A stretch of 64,000 nt of DNA from Baylisascaris procyonis (taxonomy: Eukaryota; Nematoda; Chromadorea; Rhabditida; Ascarididae), in the NCBI GenBank assembly GCA_037389465.1, contig JAZARR010000074.1, positions 3,906,001 to 3,970,000 on the forward strand. Reading direction: 5' to 3'. The position numbers and the translations under genes were made by a program. Under the pieces are notes generated by a model that did no database searches, was not told the origin of the DNA, and was given only the letters and a program-made list of their open reading frames with translations. Of this stretch, positions 49,247 through 62,610 are shown in pieces. The first letter of the stretch is position 1. Each line of letters begins with the position of its first letter.

Positions 49247-49334
49247 GCTGACTTTTATTGTCGTATTAATTGAATAAATTGTTTTATATCATCTTAGATG
49301 CATAGCTGAACAATAGGTATATGATTAATACCGT

Positions 49335-49434
<100 letters not shown>

Positions 49435-51535
49435 TATAGGTCTTTAGGCACTGAAAGAGGCGCACAAAAAGATCTTTAGATATTCCGCGTCTTTGAAAGC
49501 AAAACAGCGACATTCTTAGAGTAAAATAGATCTGTTTTCTCTTTTTTTTTTTTTTTTTGAGGTTTTTTTTTCCTTTTTTAGAGAGAGAGGAGCATTATAA
49601 ACAAGTTTTTGATAACGAAGCGATGATGTATTATTGGAGATAATGGTTATCAACATTCGAATGGGTGATTTATTTCAATTTTCATTGTGGAGAACATGAA
49701 CTTTCTAATAAAATCATATGATACTTTAATATGTGGCAATGATGAACTTTTGTTAATAACAAAGGTCGCAATATTTTTTTTTAAATTAATGTTTTTTAAA
49801 GAATATATTCCTTTGCAACAGAGTTTTGATCGCTTTTACATTTTTTTTTTTAAATGTTGGTATCCATTCTATAATAGCTAAAATTGAGATGCATCTTTAC
49901 GACGATATTTTATAAATTGCTGTTATTTCTATGAAATGCATTGTTCCAATTTGCGCAAATTGTACATTACGGGTTGCTGATTGCAATTGTTCGATTATTT
50001 CGTCATATAGTCCTTAGTATTTTTGTATTTATTATATCATTATTTGTCATATGTCATATTATTGTTCGATTATTTTTTCGTATAAATTAAATTTTTTTAT
50101 CATTCTGGCCCAATCGTAATCCTTATTAGGAGACTCTTACCTACACCTTCTCCATTAGTGCTGTTATTCCATTTTTATTTTTTTTTTTTTAAATTAACAA
50201 ATATTTATTTTCAAAATTTTTGGAACATTATGTAGACATTGTTGAAAAATATAAGAAAGCAATAATGCGTTATGAAATAGGACAGAATTTAGTGACGTCA
50301 TCCGATGTGAATAAAAATAATGAAAAAAAGCGAAAACGTCTTAAGTAATAATATTAATCTCTTTGTGTTTTTTTTTTCTGTTTGCCTTAGGAGTTTCATG
50401 TTTTTTTTTTTTTTTGATTCGTCCAACGTGTTTCTATCATGACATATCAGATTTGACATACCCTTCCGAAAGCACATGTCATTCTTCCTTCAAGGAGGTG
50501 GAGAGGGAAGGATTGTAAGGGGGTGGGAAGAGCGAAGTGAATGTTATCAGCAAGTTGTCCAAACGATGGTAGCCTGCATGGCGTGAATGAAAATTGTCGA
50601 GAAAATAAGAAATCGCCATTGTATCTCTGAAATGATATTCTTTATATTTCTTAGATGATTTAAAGTGAAGGAGTTCCAACTCTTCTTGTATGCTCTCAAA
50701 TGTAGTTTGCATTTAAATTATTTAAAAAAAACAACTTATAACTTATTTAAGAGCGAAAGCTAAACGATCTAACAGCACCCTTTGAAATATCATTGTGTAT
50801 ATATCCGCATATTTGTTTATCCTCCAACAAACATATTTAGGATTCGCCTAGTTGGTCACTTTTTTTGCGTCATGCCAATTAAACTCAGTGACTGACTAGC
50901 TTAATGTGTCATTTACTGGTCAACAGGCGAACGCGAAATTCTATTTAAGTGATCCTAAAATCAGTAAATTTCTTGCTAATCTAAATCGATCCGAGATATT
51001 TTATGAACACAGTAGTCATTTTTTGAGCGGTTGGATTGAATTTTTTGTGCGGCGTCAAGATGACGGATGATCTTATCGGTGACGCATTGTAAACGCTGAG
51101 CGTCATATAGGTGAACGGGAGTGGCATTGTTGAGAATTCTCTATGAACATTTTCCATGTTCGTTGTTTGTGTTGAAAGCAAATGTTCTCCAAGATAACAG
51201 GTATCCTTCTATTATACCTTCGCAGCGATGGCTACTCTAAACGGAAAGATCAGTGGTTGTCGATTGTGGCCAGTTTTGCAATTGATTTGCTAATTTTAAT
51301 CTATATGAAGGCATATTGTTATTATAAGCAATTTTTTATGTTCTTCACCTGTATCACCGATATAGTTCGCATCGCTCAGTTATGGCACATTTATTCTAAT
51401 ATATCTCCTTTATTGATATCATTCCACAGTTACAACGGTTCCAGCGGCCTACATTATGAGATTTAAGATGTTAGACTTCAGTTAAGAGGGAAAATCTCTT
51501 GTAATTTTCTATTCATCTTTCATAACTGTCCATTG

Positions 51536-51550
51536 AAGTGTTGCAGTTGG
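51536..51550 (+). promoter_or_regulatory. Trans-splice-like acceptor 4 nt before the UXS start codon
   Basis: GTGTTGCAG ends at 51546 and ATG follows at 51551, leaving a four-base leader. Such a short leader is not expected from a normal cap site and fits spliced-leader addition. An upstream in-frame ATG at 51533 would sit inside the putative outron and is therefore not preferred. Confidence 0.6.
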
Positions 51551-54500
51551 ATGCTATCAGTGGAACGTGGTTTGCGACTTCGTTACGGCCTCTTCTGCTG
51601 TATTTCGATGATTCTCGCATTCGTTGCCCTTGTTTCAAGTAAGTCCTTAATTGCAAGAAGGAACACATTATGGTTCCACTCTGCATCTGTATGTGTGTCT
51701 GTTTTCATGTATTTATGTTTGTGTATGTATGTCTGCTGATTGCGTTTTACGGTTTACGCGCTAGCCTTATGAAGCTTAAACGATGTGTGTTTTAGAGTAT
51801 GTTATCATCTTTCACATTTTTTGCGATCTATGCGATGAATTTTAGGGAGTTGTGAACTTTCAACTATGAAATGATCGTATATAATTGATACTAATACAAA
51901 GACGAACTTCCGCTTAGTGATTCGTTGATTGCATGGGTTGGATCGTTTCTACATTTCCATATAGCCCATTAGGATTATCCGAAGAGCGTTTTCTTTGGAA
52001 AAATCCCGACTTGTGCTATTTGCGATGCGTTTTTCCACTAGAGAATCTTCCACGAGAGTAGACTTTCTGCTAAAGTTTATAATGATGTTATTTTATGCTT
52101 TATACAAATTTGGCATATCACAAGAAAAAATTGTATGTTGACATTCCTGTGTGTATGTGTACGTCTTCGTATTTCAGCTATTTAGCTTTCAATTGCTTTC
52201 TTATTGTGGGTTTAGACCTCCAGCTTTGTTTAACTTCAACTGCTGAATTTCTCGAGCATTCACTATTCTAAATAGTGGCTATCCTCAACACGTCTAAGCA
52301 CCTTAAATATACCATCTCACTAAAAATGATCCCATTTATAGAGTTCTTAGTACTGCTCAATACTCATACGATATGCGCATGTATTTTTTTAGCCTCACTT
52401 ACGAATTTGTTGCACTTCGAGAATTTCACACTGATATTTGCATATTTGTGTGTGTGATTCTAAAGGCAGCCGGCTTACGTGTATGCGTCCTTCTGCGTCT
52501 GTTTTTCAACTTAATGTAATCGAAGTGATACATTTGAGTACTCCGAATTAATTTCGATTCATTTAAACCGCAAGCAGCAATCGGCTCCTTATGCTGAATT
52601 TTTGTTGAAATATAATCATTATTAATATGTATGTGTACACAATTCTTAGCTATTTTGCAATGCAATTTTGCATATTCTATGCATTCGATTCTTTGAAGTT
52701 GGATGGGTAGAAATTATAACGATGCGTAACGTTTTCTACATTTGCCTTTATTAACATACCACTATTTTTCCTTTGTCGTTTTTGTGAATTTGCATATTTA
52801 TTTTTTTCATCAGTTTTATATAATATAAACGAACGATTCATTGCAGTATTGATACGAAATATCGGCATGACGAAAATCTCGAATGGAGTGTCGAATGTTG
52901 AACTTGCAGATGAGGTCGGTTACGGTGCCCTAAAACAGAGTGCAGAAATGAACCTTCATAACGGGTAAGTTTATTCGAATTGTATTTCTGTCATCAGTGG
53001 TTTAATCGTTATAAAATGTTGGTTTAATCGTTATAAAATGTATTTGTGATTCTAATTGTTAGTCAGTCTTACTAAATCACTTAGAATGCTTATGCAATGA
53101 AATTACTGGAATGGTGACAGTCGACTTTTAGAATATTTGACAGCGAGAATATTAGTGGACGACATTTTTGATGAAGCATTGTGAACATACAACTTCATAA
53201 GAGTCACATCAGGCTGCCATCTTTGATATGCGACTATAGAAATAGACTTTAAATCAAGGATCAGTTGTTAGCGAATTGATTCGATTCACATAGAAAAATG
53301 AATACATAAAAGAGTTGTGATCTTTGACTAGCGATATGGGACCAATGGGATTTTCTCAATTGAAACTTTTGCACTGGCAACTGAGGCTGTTTTTAAGAAA
53401 ACAAATAAGCAAGGTTCATCTAAATAGCTAGTGAAATATTGACAATTTGCGGATAGAAATGCTTATGGATTAGAAGCTAAAGGAATGCTTATGGATCAAA
53501 AGGGTAAATTCTGTTAGTGAAAGAGTAAACGTCTTAATAAACCCGTTTCCTCACCGAACAGGGTCATGCATATCGGAAAACAAACGGATATGTGCGTAAA
53601 GGCAATATGGGTCATTGGATGTGATTTCTTAATGAAGGGGAAACGATGCCCGTAAATATAGAGAACAAAAAAACGGACCATTTTATTGGCATTTTTATTG
53701 CAGCATTGAGCGAAGAATCGCCTCTCTTGAAAAGGAATTATTGCAACTAAAGGCTGATATGAGGAAAAAAACCGAAACAGTGTAGGTTTTTTTTTGGAAT
53801 TTTTTTTTCCTTATTTCACCAGTTCCATAAAGTGCACATGCCTATTATTAACTCTTTTGGGCATTCTCTTGGCACTGAAATATTGCGCTTTTATTTCAAA
53901 AGCTATGTTAGTTTTCATTGTGCTTTACTTTAAATTACGTAAGAAAATTATTAATGTTTCTTCACCTTAGCTATCCCACATCTATTCGGTTTAACAGCTC
54001 ACTTAGCTGCGTAATTAACAACAGCACTGATTTCCATGATCACTCAATAGCGAGTTCTGGTCCAACAGATGTAAACTTCCGAAATATGTTGTATTGTGTG
54101 CACTACTATATTTAGTTTGTGGTCACTCAATTATATATTTTGGTTTCAAAAATTTCTCATCTATTCATTTTTCGATCCTCTAATCACTATATAGGTTATT
54201 ATTTCAGTGTAGACGAAAAACTGAAAAAAAAAACCTTCAAAAAGCTCTAAAAAACTGTTAGATGATATGGAATGGCAAGAGGGTCTTACCCGACTTGCAT
54301 TTTGTTGGCGAGAGTGAGGATGACGGTTAAAAGGGGAGAATTGTGTGAGTAGTATAAGTTATAAGAGCCGTTGTTATGACGTTGGGCTTACGTCAACGAT
54401 GGTCTCTTTTCGTGGTTGTGCGGTTTGTATACGTTTTCAAATATGTGTCTTTCTTTGCTTATATATGTATGTAAATGTGAAATGTAGCTATTTCCAGGGC

Positions 54501-55928
54501 TAGTGGTAGAAAATATCCAGCTGTGAAATTCAGAAATGAAGAAAACAGGAAAAGAATTTTGATAACAGGTAAGTCGGTTTTGCGATCGTTATTGAATAGC
54601 TCTCCAAAGGAAACAGCTGCTACATAGAATGAATGATAGGAGTCGAATAAGATGAAATCTTGAGAGCTTGGAACCGAATAGGCGGAGCTGATGAACACTC
54701 TAAGCAATTTTTTGTTTACCCTAAAATTGCGCGTTCACATTTTCTGTACTAGTAGCGATATAAAATATAGCCCATTTTGTGTTCATTTAGAAACTCAACA
54801 CTATGAATAGACGGGGGGAGAAGTGTAATATATTGGAATCGTTGTGTTCTCATTTCTTTGTTCTCAAAAATTCTTTCCTATCATTTTTAACGATGAATCA
54901 CTCTTATAATGAGAGGAGTAGTAAATATTATATGCAGTTAATGTTCAATAAATTGAACAACTGAAACACTTTAATCACTTCGATTATTAAGGGATTTTAT
55001 TTTATTTTTTTCAATTCGTCTAACAAATAATACAAATAAGTTGCAAGATCAGTAGTGATCAAAAATCAATTTATACATTTCTTTGAGAAATTCTCTCATC
55101 TTCGGTTTTTTTAATACTCAAGAGGCAATAAAAGAAGTGACGAAAAAATGCACTAGTCAGTCAAGATGAACTTTCTGTTATAGTTGACGAACGATTTGCT
55201 CTCATGTGTATTTTTCACATTTAATTTTATTCATTAGTGATTCATTTAGAGATGTATCTCGTTGATAGAAATTGATTTTAAATAAGAAATTTTGGATTTC
55301 TTTTTTTTTTGATGCAATCATATGCGGTTTTCTGTTTTTCTGTATAATTTGGCTATGAGATCTGAGATATATGATGCGGCATAATGGATGATTTTTTCTT
55401 TGGTGCCATATTGTGACGTACGATACTACCATGGCTCTGATAGGTAATCTCTTCAATATTCCTATGTAACAACTGTATTATTGGTGCCACAGTTCTGCAA
55501 GTCTGGTTATTGTTGCTTGCATTATTTAGGAGGTGCAGGTTTTGTGGGTTCACATTTGGTGGATAGGCTTATGCTCGAGGGACATGAGGTGATTGCCCTT
55601 GATAATTACTTCACTGGTCGTAAACGCAATATACAACATTGGATTGGACATCCCAACTTCGAACTTGTTCATCACGACGTTGTTAACACATATTTCACCG
55701 AAGGTGGGCGACGTTCACTGCCTTCGTTCAGCTGTTATTCTAGAAGAACTGTTTTCGATATTCCCCTTGCATCCTCTCTCCTTATTTCTTTCTATCTGCA
55801 TTGATCATTGTTTTATTCAATACGCTCAATCTTTTTTTCCTCTTAGTTGCATATTTATGTATAGATCTACTGAGTGTAATCATTCTTGTTCATTAGATGG
55901 ACTTCACTGCTAAGCGACGCTTAATGAA

Positions 55929-56026
<98 letters not shown>

Positions 56027-59000
56027 CAACCCAATTCTTCACTAAGCGATCCCTTAGTATATAAAGGTACAGAGTCTCTTATATGTTATGTCTGATATGA
56101 GGGAGCGGATTAGGAAAAGGTCCATTAAAATATGAGACAACTCCTTAAAGATCAACCTAAGCAACAACTTTATGCTGTAAATGACGGCCTATTAACTTCA
56201 GTGGATCAGATCTATCATTTGGCATCTCCAGCCTCACCTCCCCACTATATGTATAATCCTGTTAAAACAATCAAAACGAATACGATTGGTACAATCAATA
56301 TGTTGGGATTGGCAAGGTGAGTGGTGTTTATTTAAGTTTTATTTATTTTTCAAATTTAATGAGTGCTGTATTGGACAGCGGGAGTAGTGAAGAGTGAAAA
56401 CTAAGAGATGGAGAGGGGATTAATGGAAGAGAATTATGTAGGAATACATTAGAAATATTCTTATGCGATATATGCTATCATATTCACAGGTGCCGATATC
56501 GTAATCATCGATATATGAGCAAATATTGAAGCCTGCAATGGGGAAATGCAATTCTGTTTTCGGATGGATTGCAATCTGAAGCAAAAACGAAGCATGCTGT
56601 ATCATTCGAATCTACTTATATAACTACTGCGATATCAAATTTTGCAGAGTACAGCTGTCCCATTTTGCTCGTAAATAATATATGTTAAAAGTTGCCTAAA
56701 TTATTGGCTTTCCGATCAGCAATCAGGCTCAACTTGATATGCGAGGATTTTACTGATAATGGATTGAAGGCAAAACTCTTCATAAAAATATTAAAAAGAG
56801 CGGACATGGTTCAGGCGAGTGAAAGCACGAGTGCTGTTGGCATCCACATCGGAGGTGTATGGTGATCCGGAGATACACCCTCAGCCAGAGACTTATTGGG
56901 GCCACGTGAATACGATAGGTCCGAGGTCTTGCTATGATGAGGGAAAACGCGTCGCTGAATCGCTGATGGTCGCATATCACAAACAGGTGGTTCCTCTTGC
57001 TCCTTCTGAGTCGATTTTACTCTCTCACTAAAAATCACTTGTCATATTCTTTTATCGCACATTTATATGAAAGTTTGTTTCGGAATACTACTTCATATGG
57101 ATGCCAGTAAGAAGGATGTACTGCACAAATGATACATGTGGAAAGGGGAGTGTAAGCTTTTGGAGGAGGAATAAGTAGGGAAAGGGAGCGATAAGGGGAT
57201 ATGAATTTGAAATATTTTTTCGATTCATTGATAAAAGTCTTGCAATTGATACAGATATGGTGACCATTTAATATATAGGCCCCTGTTGTTGTTTTCGCAA
57301 ATCAAATTTTTCAGAGAAATACCCTTATCTTCTCAAAGAAGTCTTCTCAAAGAAATTCCAAAACTTGTGGTGTGATGCTATTCTGTGGTGGTTGTTGGGG
57401 CTTAATAAAGAAATCAAGAATTCCTAGAGGGTTTTCTCTGGGGTGTTTTTAGGGCTTTAGTCTTCTCAAAGAAATTCCAAAACTTGTGGTATGATACTAT
57501 TCTGTCGTGGTTGTTGGGGCTTAATAAAGAAATCAAGAATCCCTAGAGGGTTTTCTCTGGGGTGTTTTTAGGGCTTTAGTCTTCTCAAAGAAATTCCAAA
57601 ACTTCTGGTATGATACTATTCTGTCGTGGTTGTTGGGGCTTAATAAAGAAATCAAGAATCCCTAGAGGGTTTTCTCTGGGGTGTTTTTAGGGCTTTAGTC
57701 TTCTCAAAGAAATTCCAAAACTTGTGGTATGATACTATTCTGTGGTGGTTGTTGGGGCCTAATAAAGAAATCAAGAATCCCTAGAGGGTTTTCTCTGGGA
57801 TGTTTTTAGGGCTTTAGTCTTCTCAAAGAAATTCCAAAACTTGTGGTATGATACTATTCTGTGGTGGTTGTTGGGGCTTAATAAAGAAATCAAGAATCCC
57901 TAGAGGGTTTTCTCTGGGGTGTTTTTAGGGCTTTAGTCTTCTCAAAGAAATTCCAAAACTTGTGGTATGATACTATTCTGTGGTGGTTGTTGGGGCTTAA
58001 TAAAGAAATCAAGAATCCCTAGAGGGTTTTCTCTGGGGTGTTTTTAGGGCTTTCTTGAATTTGATTCCCACTCGTCCTATCGCTCAACAGTGAGGTGCTG
58101 GTCTGCATATATTGCGATTGAAATAGCACGACTTCCTCATCATGTCGAAATCACTATGCTTGAGTACTCAACAACTTATTTCTTTCTTCGATTCGAAAAA
58201 AAAACGTTCGCAATTTGTCACTTCTCAGCATTGATCCTGCAATATTTCCTATTATAAATTGTTTAATTATGGGTGCAAATGTGTTGAAAATTTAATGATT
58301 ACGTTGATTTCTGATGTTTGTTCCTCTTCTTTTGATTGTTGTTATTGCAACGTTCATTTTTACTTTTCTTAAATTGCAAGCCTATTATGGCTCTACTTTA
58401 ATTTCTTTGCCAATAAGACCTATTTGTCGTCGATGTGAAAAAAGATTTCTTTTTCTACCACTCTTTTGAGAGTTCTTCAGAATGTTTAATGTTTCGATTG
58501 TAATTCAGAGCGAGTTATTAAAGATCACTTCGTTGCCTTCAGCAGAACGCTGCTATCTTAGAAGCTGAGAATGAAACAAAGAACGCCTTAGTAAGAGTTT
58601 ACCGTTTTTTTCCTTTCGAATGGAGAATCAGTTTCCCAAAGAAACGGATCTATAAATCTATAAAATCTATAAAAAGAATCTATGAAAAGTGAAGAAAACC
58701 TGGACTTCTGTTCGAAGAAATGCGATGTATATGTGAAGATGCGCTTGGAGAACAACATTCTTCTGAAATAACGATTCATTTATTTAGTTGTTCAAGTGAT
58801 ACAATATGCATTAATTGCAGGAGCATGTTGACATTCGAATAGCACGTATCTTCAATACATTTGGTCCAAGGATGCATATGAATGATGGACGTGTTGTTAG
58901 CAATTTTATCTTACAATCATTACAAGGTGAACCCATCACGGTATGAAAATATTTTCACTTTTAGTTTCTTCTTCAACAAATTTTATTTCGAGATTACATT

Positions 59001-61574
59001 TTTATTAAAAATGGGATAGCATTTATCTTTTTTTTTCTAGTTTATTATTAATATTTCAGTTAGTACACATTTGTTTTTCCCTAACATATAGTTTGTTACC
59101 TTTATAATATGAAAGCTTATTGAATATGAATCACAATTTTCATGTGTAGTTCATATAGTTCCGATATGATTGATTGTGTAGCTATTGTTATTGAGGTATG
59201 TGATTTTGTTGATTTTACATCTTAAAACTAAACTGTGAAATAGCATTTGACGATAAAAAATGATCGTATAGTGATTTTCATTGCTTTGTTATTCTTATTT
59301 CGCTCATTAATCTTATTGAAAATTTATTCACTTCAAAAAGTCGATTTTTCACGATTCGCATTATTAGTCAATTGTTCATTCAACATTTTTTTCTTTCTCT
59401 TGTTGTGAAATGTACGGAAATATCAAAGAATTTTTTATTCAATGAATATAATATGATTTTGATTTGCAATGTAACCGCATATGCTAACTGTTCATAAATG
59501 ATTGAAGATTTATGGCGATGGAAGTCAAACGCGATCCTTCCAATATATCGATGATCTTGTTGATGGTTTAATTGCTTTGATGAATAGCAACACCACATTA
59601 CCGGTCAATTTGGGAAATCCTGAAGAACACACTATTAACGAATTCGCATATATCATTCGGGAACTTGTCGGTGAGTGATTACGTTCTTGCAATGAACTCG
59701 GTTTCATCCTCTCTGTCTCCTTCACTATTGAGCGTTTTCCTGGTTCAGTAGGCATATACAAAGATTTCAAATTCTTATTCGCCCACCAACGCCTTTCACA
59801 ATGACTTTTATATATTTGTATGTCTATCTTGCGTCTTTTTATTTGTTGGTTTTTCACTCACTTCGTAGACCGCCAACATATGCACAGTTTGTGACGCATA
59901 TTACCTGAAAATTTTTTCTACCCTTGGGTAAATCTTTTTATGAGACTGCTCATAGCATGTTTGTCGCAAAGACAGTTGCCCTCAGATGAGTATCCACAAT
60001 TTCGTACTGCCTCCAGGAGTAGCAACAGTTGTTGTGACTAATGATATATTTTGTCATAATAGGCTAATATATGTTAAGATTTGTCATTCCATATAAAGAA
60101 AGCGGAAACTCTGAGACGAGATGTATAAATCTTTGGCAATGAGCGCATTTACAATAAGCGTGGAATCTTTTTTTTTTTTTAATGGTGGGCTGATTTTCTC
60201 TGCAAGAAGTTTGGTATTTGTTTTGTGGAAATGACTGCATGAAATGAAAAGTTGGGAACATTCATAATTCACTACGTTGAGTATCGTTGAATATAATCAC
60301 GTTGATAGCAGTTTTCATTAGTTTACGAGCAATTAGACAGCATTAATATTGCGTTGAATTGAAGTTATTGAAGAGAGCCTTCGAAGAGATAATATCGCCT
60401 CTTTTTTTTAAAACAACTAATATCTTGTAGTACACCACAAACAACTTTTTTAAACAGTCAGTAACTTTTACTGATTGTTTAAAAATCAGTGATATGTTTT
60501 TGCCCAGTTTAATATGTTAATGGCAGTAATAGTAGTAAAATTATTTTCACACTATTCTTGATTGAAATCCAGTAATATAGCAGTTATTTACTATCTTTAT
60601 TATCGTACTTATGAATGGAAAATAGGAAGCAAATCGCCAGTGATTCACAAGGAGGCACAACAAGACGATCCAAAGCAAAGGAAACCTGATATAAATCGTG
60701 CAGCCAATTTGCTTGGATGGAAGCCAAAGGTATGATCTATGATTCATGAATTGTTGCACAATAGCTCTATGGATACAAGCCTTTTGAGTATTATTTTAGA
60801 GATATTTTATTAGCAATTTTCTGAACACGAAAGCATTTTCATGGGAATATAGTACTTGACTTCATAGCGCATAACTGCTTTTTCGGTTAATGTTGTTTCA
60901 AATGGTTCTCAAGTCATATGGCCTTGACTTGAGTTAAATGAGGTCAGGTCGGACGAAAGGCAGATAAGATCGAACTACCAAAGGTAAAGCCGTGATAGAA
61001 AACGGAGCAAAGAGGAGACTAGCGGTCAGCTTAATGCCTTCCTTACACAGAGTGCACACTAAGTAAATAAATAACTTCGTTTGTTTTTTTCCCAAACGGA
61101 ATTTGTGAAATATTATTCGAATTCGTAAATAAAATTAGTAGTTTAGAACGTATTTGTGAAAGATATAGAAGTTGAGGAAATTCTTCTAATAAGATTTATA
61201 AAGTATGGAAGAAATAACTGGAATAGTCGTGATATAAAGCAGATTCCCCTAAAACTGCTTAACAGAGATGATGCGTACGGAATGAAGTCAATTTCGCTTC
61301 ATGCAAGCTTTGTAGTTTTGTGCTGGTGCATCATAGGCACTGGGCACTACTAGCTTAGAATGTTTGCCGAATACTCATCGTTTTATAGGTTTCAATGCGT
61401 GATGGTCTTCGAGAAACAATCGATTTTTTCAAGCATGAATTGGAGTACGAGAAAACAAAGATGGAGGAGGAGAAATTGAAGTATTCGCTGAAAGATGATG
61501 ACTATATGAGGGAAGCGTTAAAGCAGTTGAATACAGTACATCCTTCATATGCACCAGTACCTGTTGATGAATAA
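51551..61574 (+). CDS. sqv-1: UDP-glucuronate decarboxylase (UDP-xylose synthase), complete
   Basis: Converts UDP-glucuronate to UDP-xylose plus CO2 using bound NAD+, supplying xylose for the glycosaminoglycan linker in the secretory pathway. Eleven exons, all in phase: 51551-51638, 52847-52964, 53704-53781, 54498-54568, 55530-55703, 56202-56316, 56815-56986, 58821-58940, 59508-59670, 60626-60729, 61389-61574 (TAA). This gives 462 residues, the usual size for the animal enzyme. Residues 13-29 form a signal anchor ([18 protein letters not shown]) for a type II Golgi membrane protein, followed by a short coiled-coil stem ([17 protein letters not shown]). The extended-SDR Rossmann motif GGAGFVG has its glycines at G119, G122 and G125. 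Catalytic residues are TSE 225-227, Y254 and K258 (YDEGK). Conserved blocks [20 protein letters not shown] and [20 protein letters not shown] are intact. Intron 7 holds a tandem repeat and intron 5 a long (TA)n. Confidence 0.96.
55930..56025. repeat. (TA)n microsatellite in UXS intron 5
   Basis: About 96 bases of uninterrupted TA dinucleotide lying between the exons ending at 55703 and starting at 56202. It is self-complementary and slippage-prone, the longest such tract in the window. Confidence 0.96.
57341..58053. repeat. Six tandem copies of a 119-bp unit in UXS intron 7
   Basis: Copies start at 57341, 57460, 57579, 57698, 57817 and 57936, each opening GTCTTCTCAAAGAAATTCC and closing TTTTTAGGGCTTT. 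Spacing is exactly 119 bases each time. Copies differ at only a few positions (for example TGTGGTGG against TGTCGTGG, and GGGGCTTAAT against GGGGCCTAAT in copy 4), so the array is young or kept homogeneous. Each unit contains AATAAAG on the sense strand. The array lies between exons ending at 56986 and starting at 58821. The period is not a multiple of three and no frame stays open across it, so it is non-coding. Confidence 0.97.
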
Positions 61575-62610
61575 TTAACCCACCTCTGTTTTAATAATGA
61601 GCGAATGAATTGACGAATGTCACAGTAACTGCCGACCTTGTTACACTGTGAGTATGGTTGGGCATCGGTCGTTTTGAAGGTGGAAGGCAAAGGAATTGAG
61701 CACGTTACCCATCAACTTGATCTGAATGCGACATTCAAGAGTGTGGCGAAAGGGTGGAGAAAATGAAATTCATCGACTGTTGTCAGTATCAATGAGAAGC
61801 AAAATTTGTGAGAGGACTTTTCTAAAGAGAGGCTAAAGCAACGCTTATAAAGGAGACAAATTCGTGAATAACATAAATTCGAGAAAAATACGCTTCTTAT
61901 ACGAGTTGAATTTTAGTCATGCAGAGCAATTCCCACTTAAAAACGATTGACTTGTTTGAGTGAAATTGATGAAATCCAATAGAAAAAATTTTCGATAGTT
62001 GAGGAAATAAGAAGTAAGAATACGAATTTAACGTTATTTGTGGAGGATATTAGCGATCGTCGTAGAAACTCAACTGCAATATATTGCCGTTGCTACCAAT
62101 ATGATCTGTACGGGTGAAATTAAGAGCAAAACGTTATTTTATATATGTTATATGAGATGTTTGCTGTTCATTTGTATTATCGCGTGAAATATTTAGAATA
62201 ATATTTTCGTATATATATATTTTTTCAGATTATTGATATATTTAAAGTCTATTTTGCTTTATATTGATAGATTTGTGATATAACTTCTTTTTAGTTAGAA
62301 TAACATTTTTAACGACTCTTCATATAGATTGAAAAATTTCGCGTGAATATCCACGGAAAAGGTTTCAATTTGTTTGAGTTGATGCGTTTTTATTTTGCAT
62401 AAATTAAATCTGTGATAGAAATAATATAGTTCATAAGTTTCCCATAATGAATGATAATTAGCATTGAAAGCGAAGATAGTTTTAATGAAATTTCTAATGT
62501 ATGAAAAATCTCAGAATTTACTAAGTAAATTAGATAACACTATCGAAACCCTTGCGCATATCCTTCAATCGATGAGAAGTTAAATCGCTTTAAGAGGTAA
62601 GGAAAGAATT
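61575..62610. other. UXS 3' flank and intergenic gap
   Basis: About 1 kb between the UXS stop and the next start codon. No AATAAA was found close to the stop. No exon-like frame was seen. The gap is longer than typical operon spacing in C. elegans. Confidence 0.4.

Noticed and set aside
51182..51466. 94-codon hydrophobic frame just upstream of the UXS start
   Set aside because: No acceptor or donor joins it to the UXS frame, and UXS already has its signal anchor; probably outron sequence.
54459..54707. 82-codon minus-strand frame
   Set aside because: Overlaps UXS exon 4 in antisense and has no independent support.
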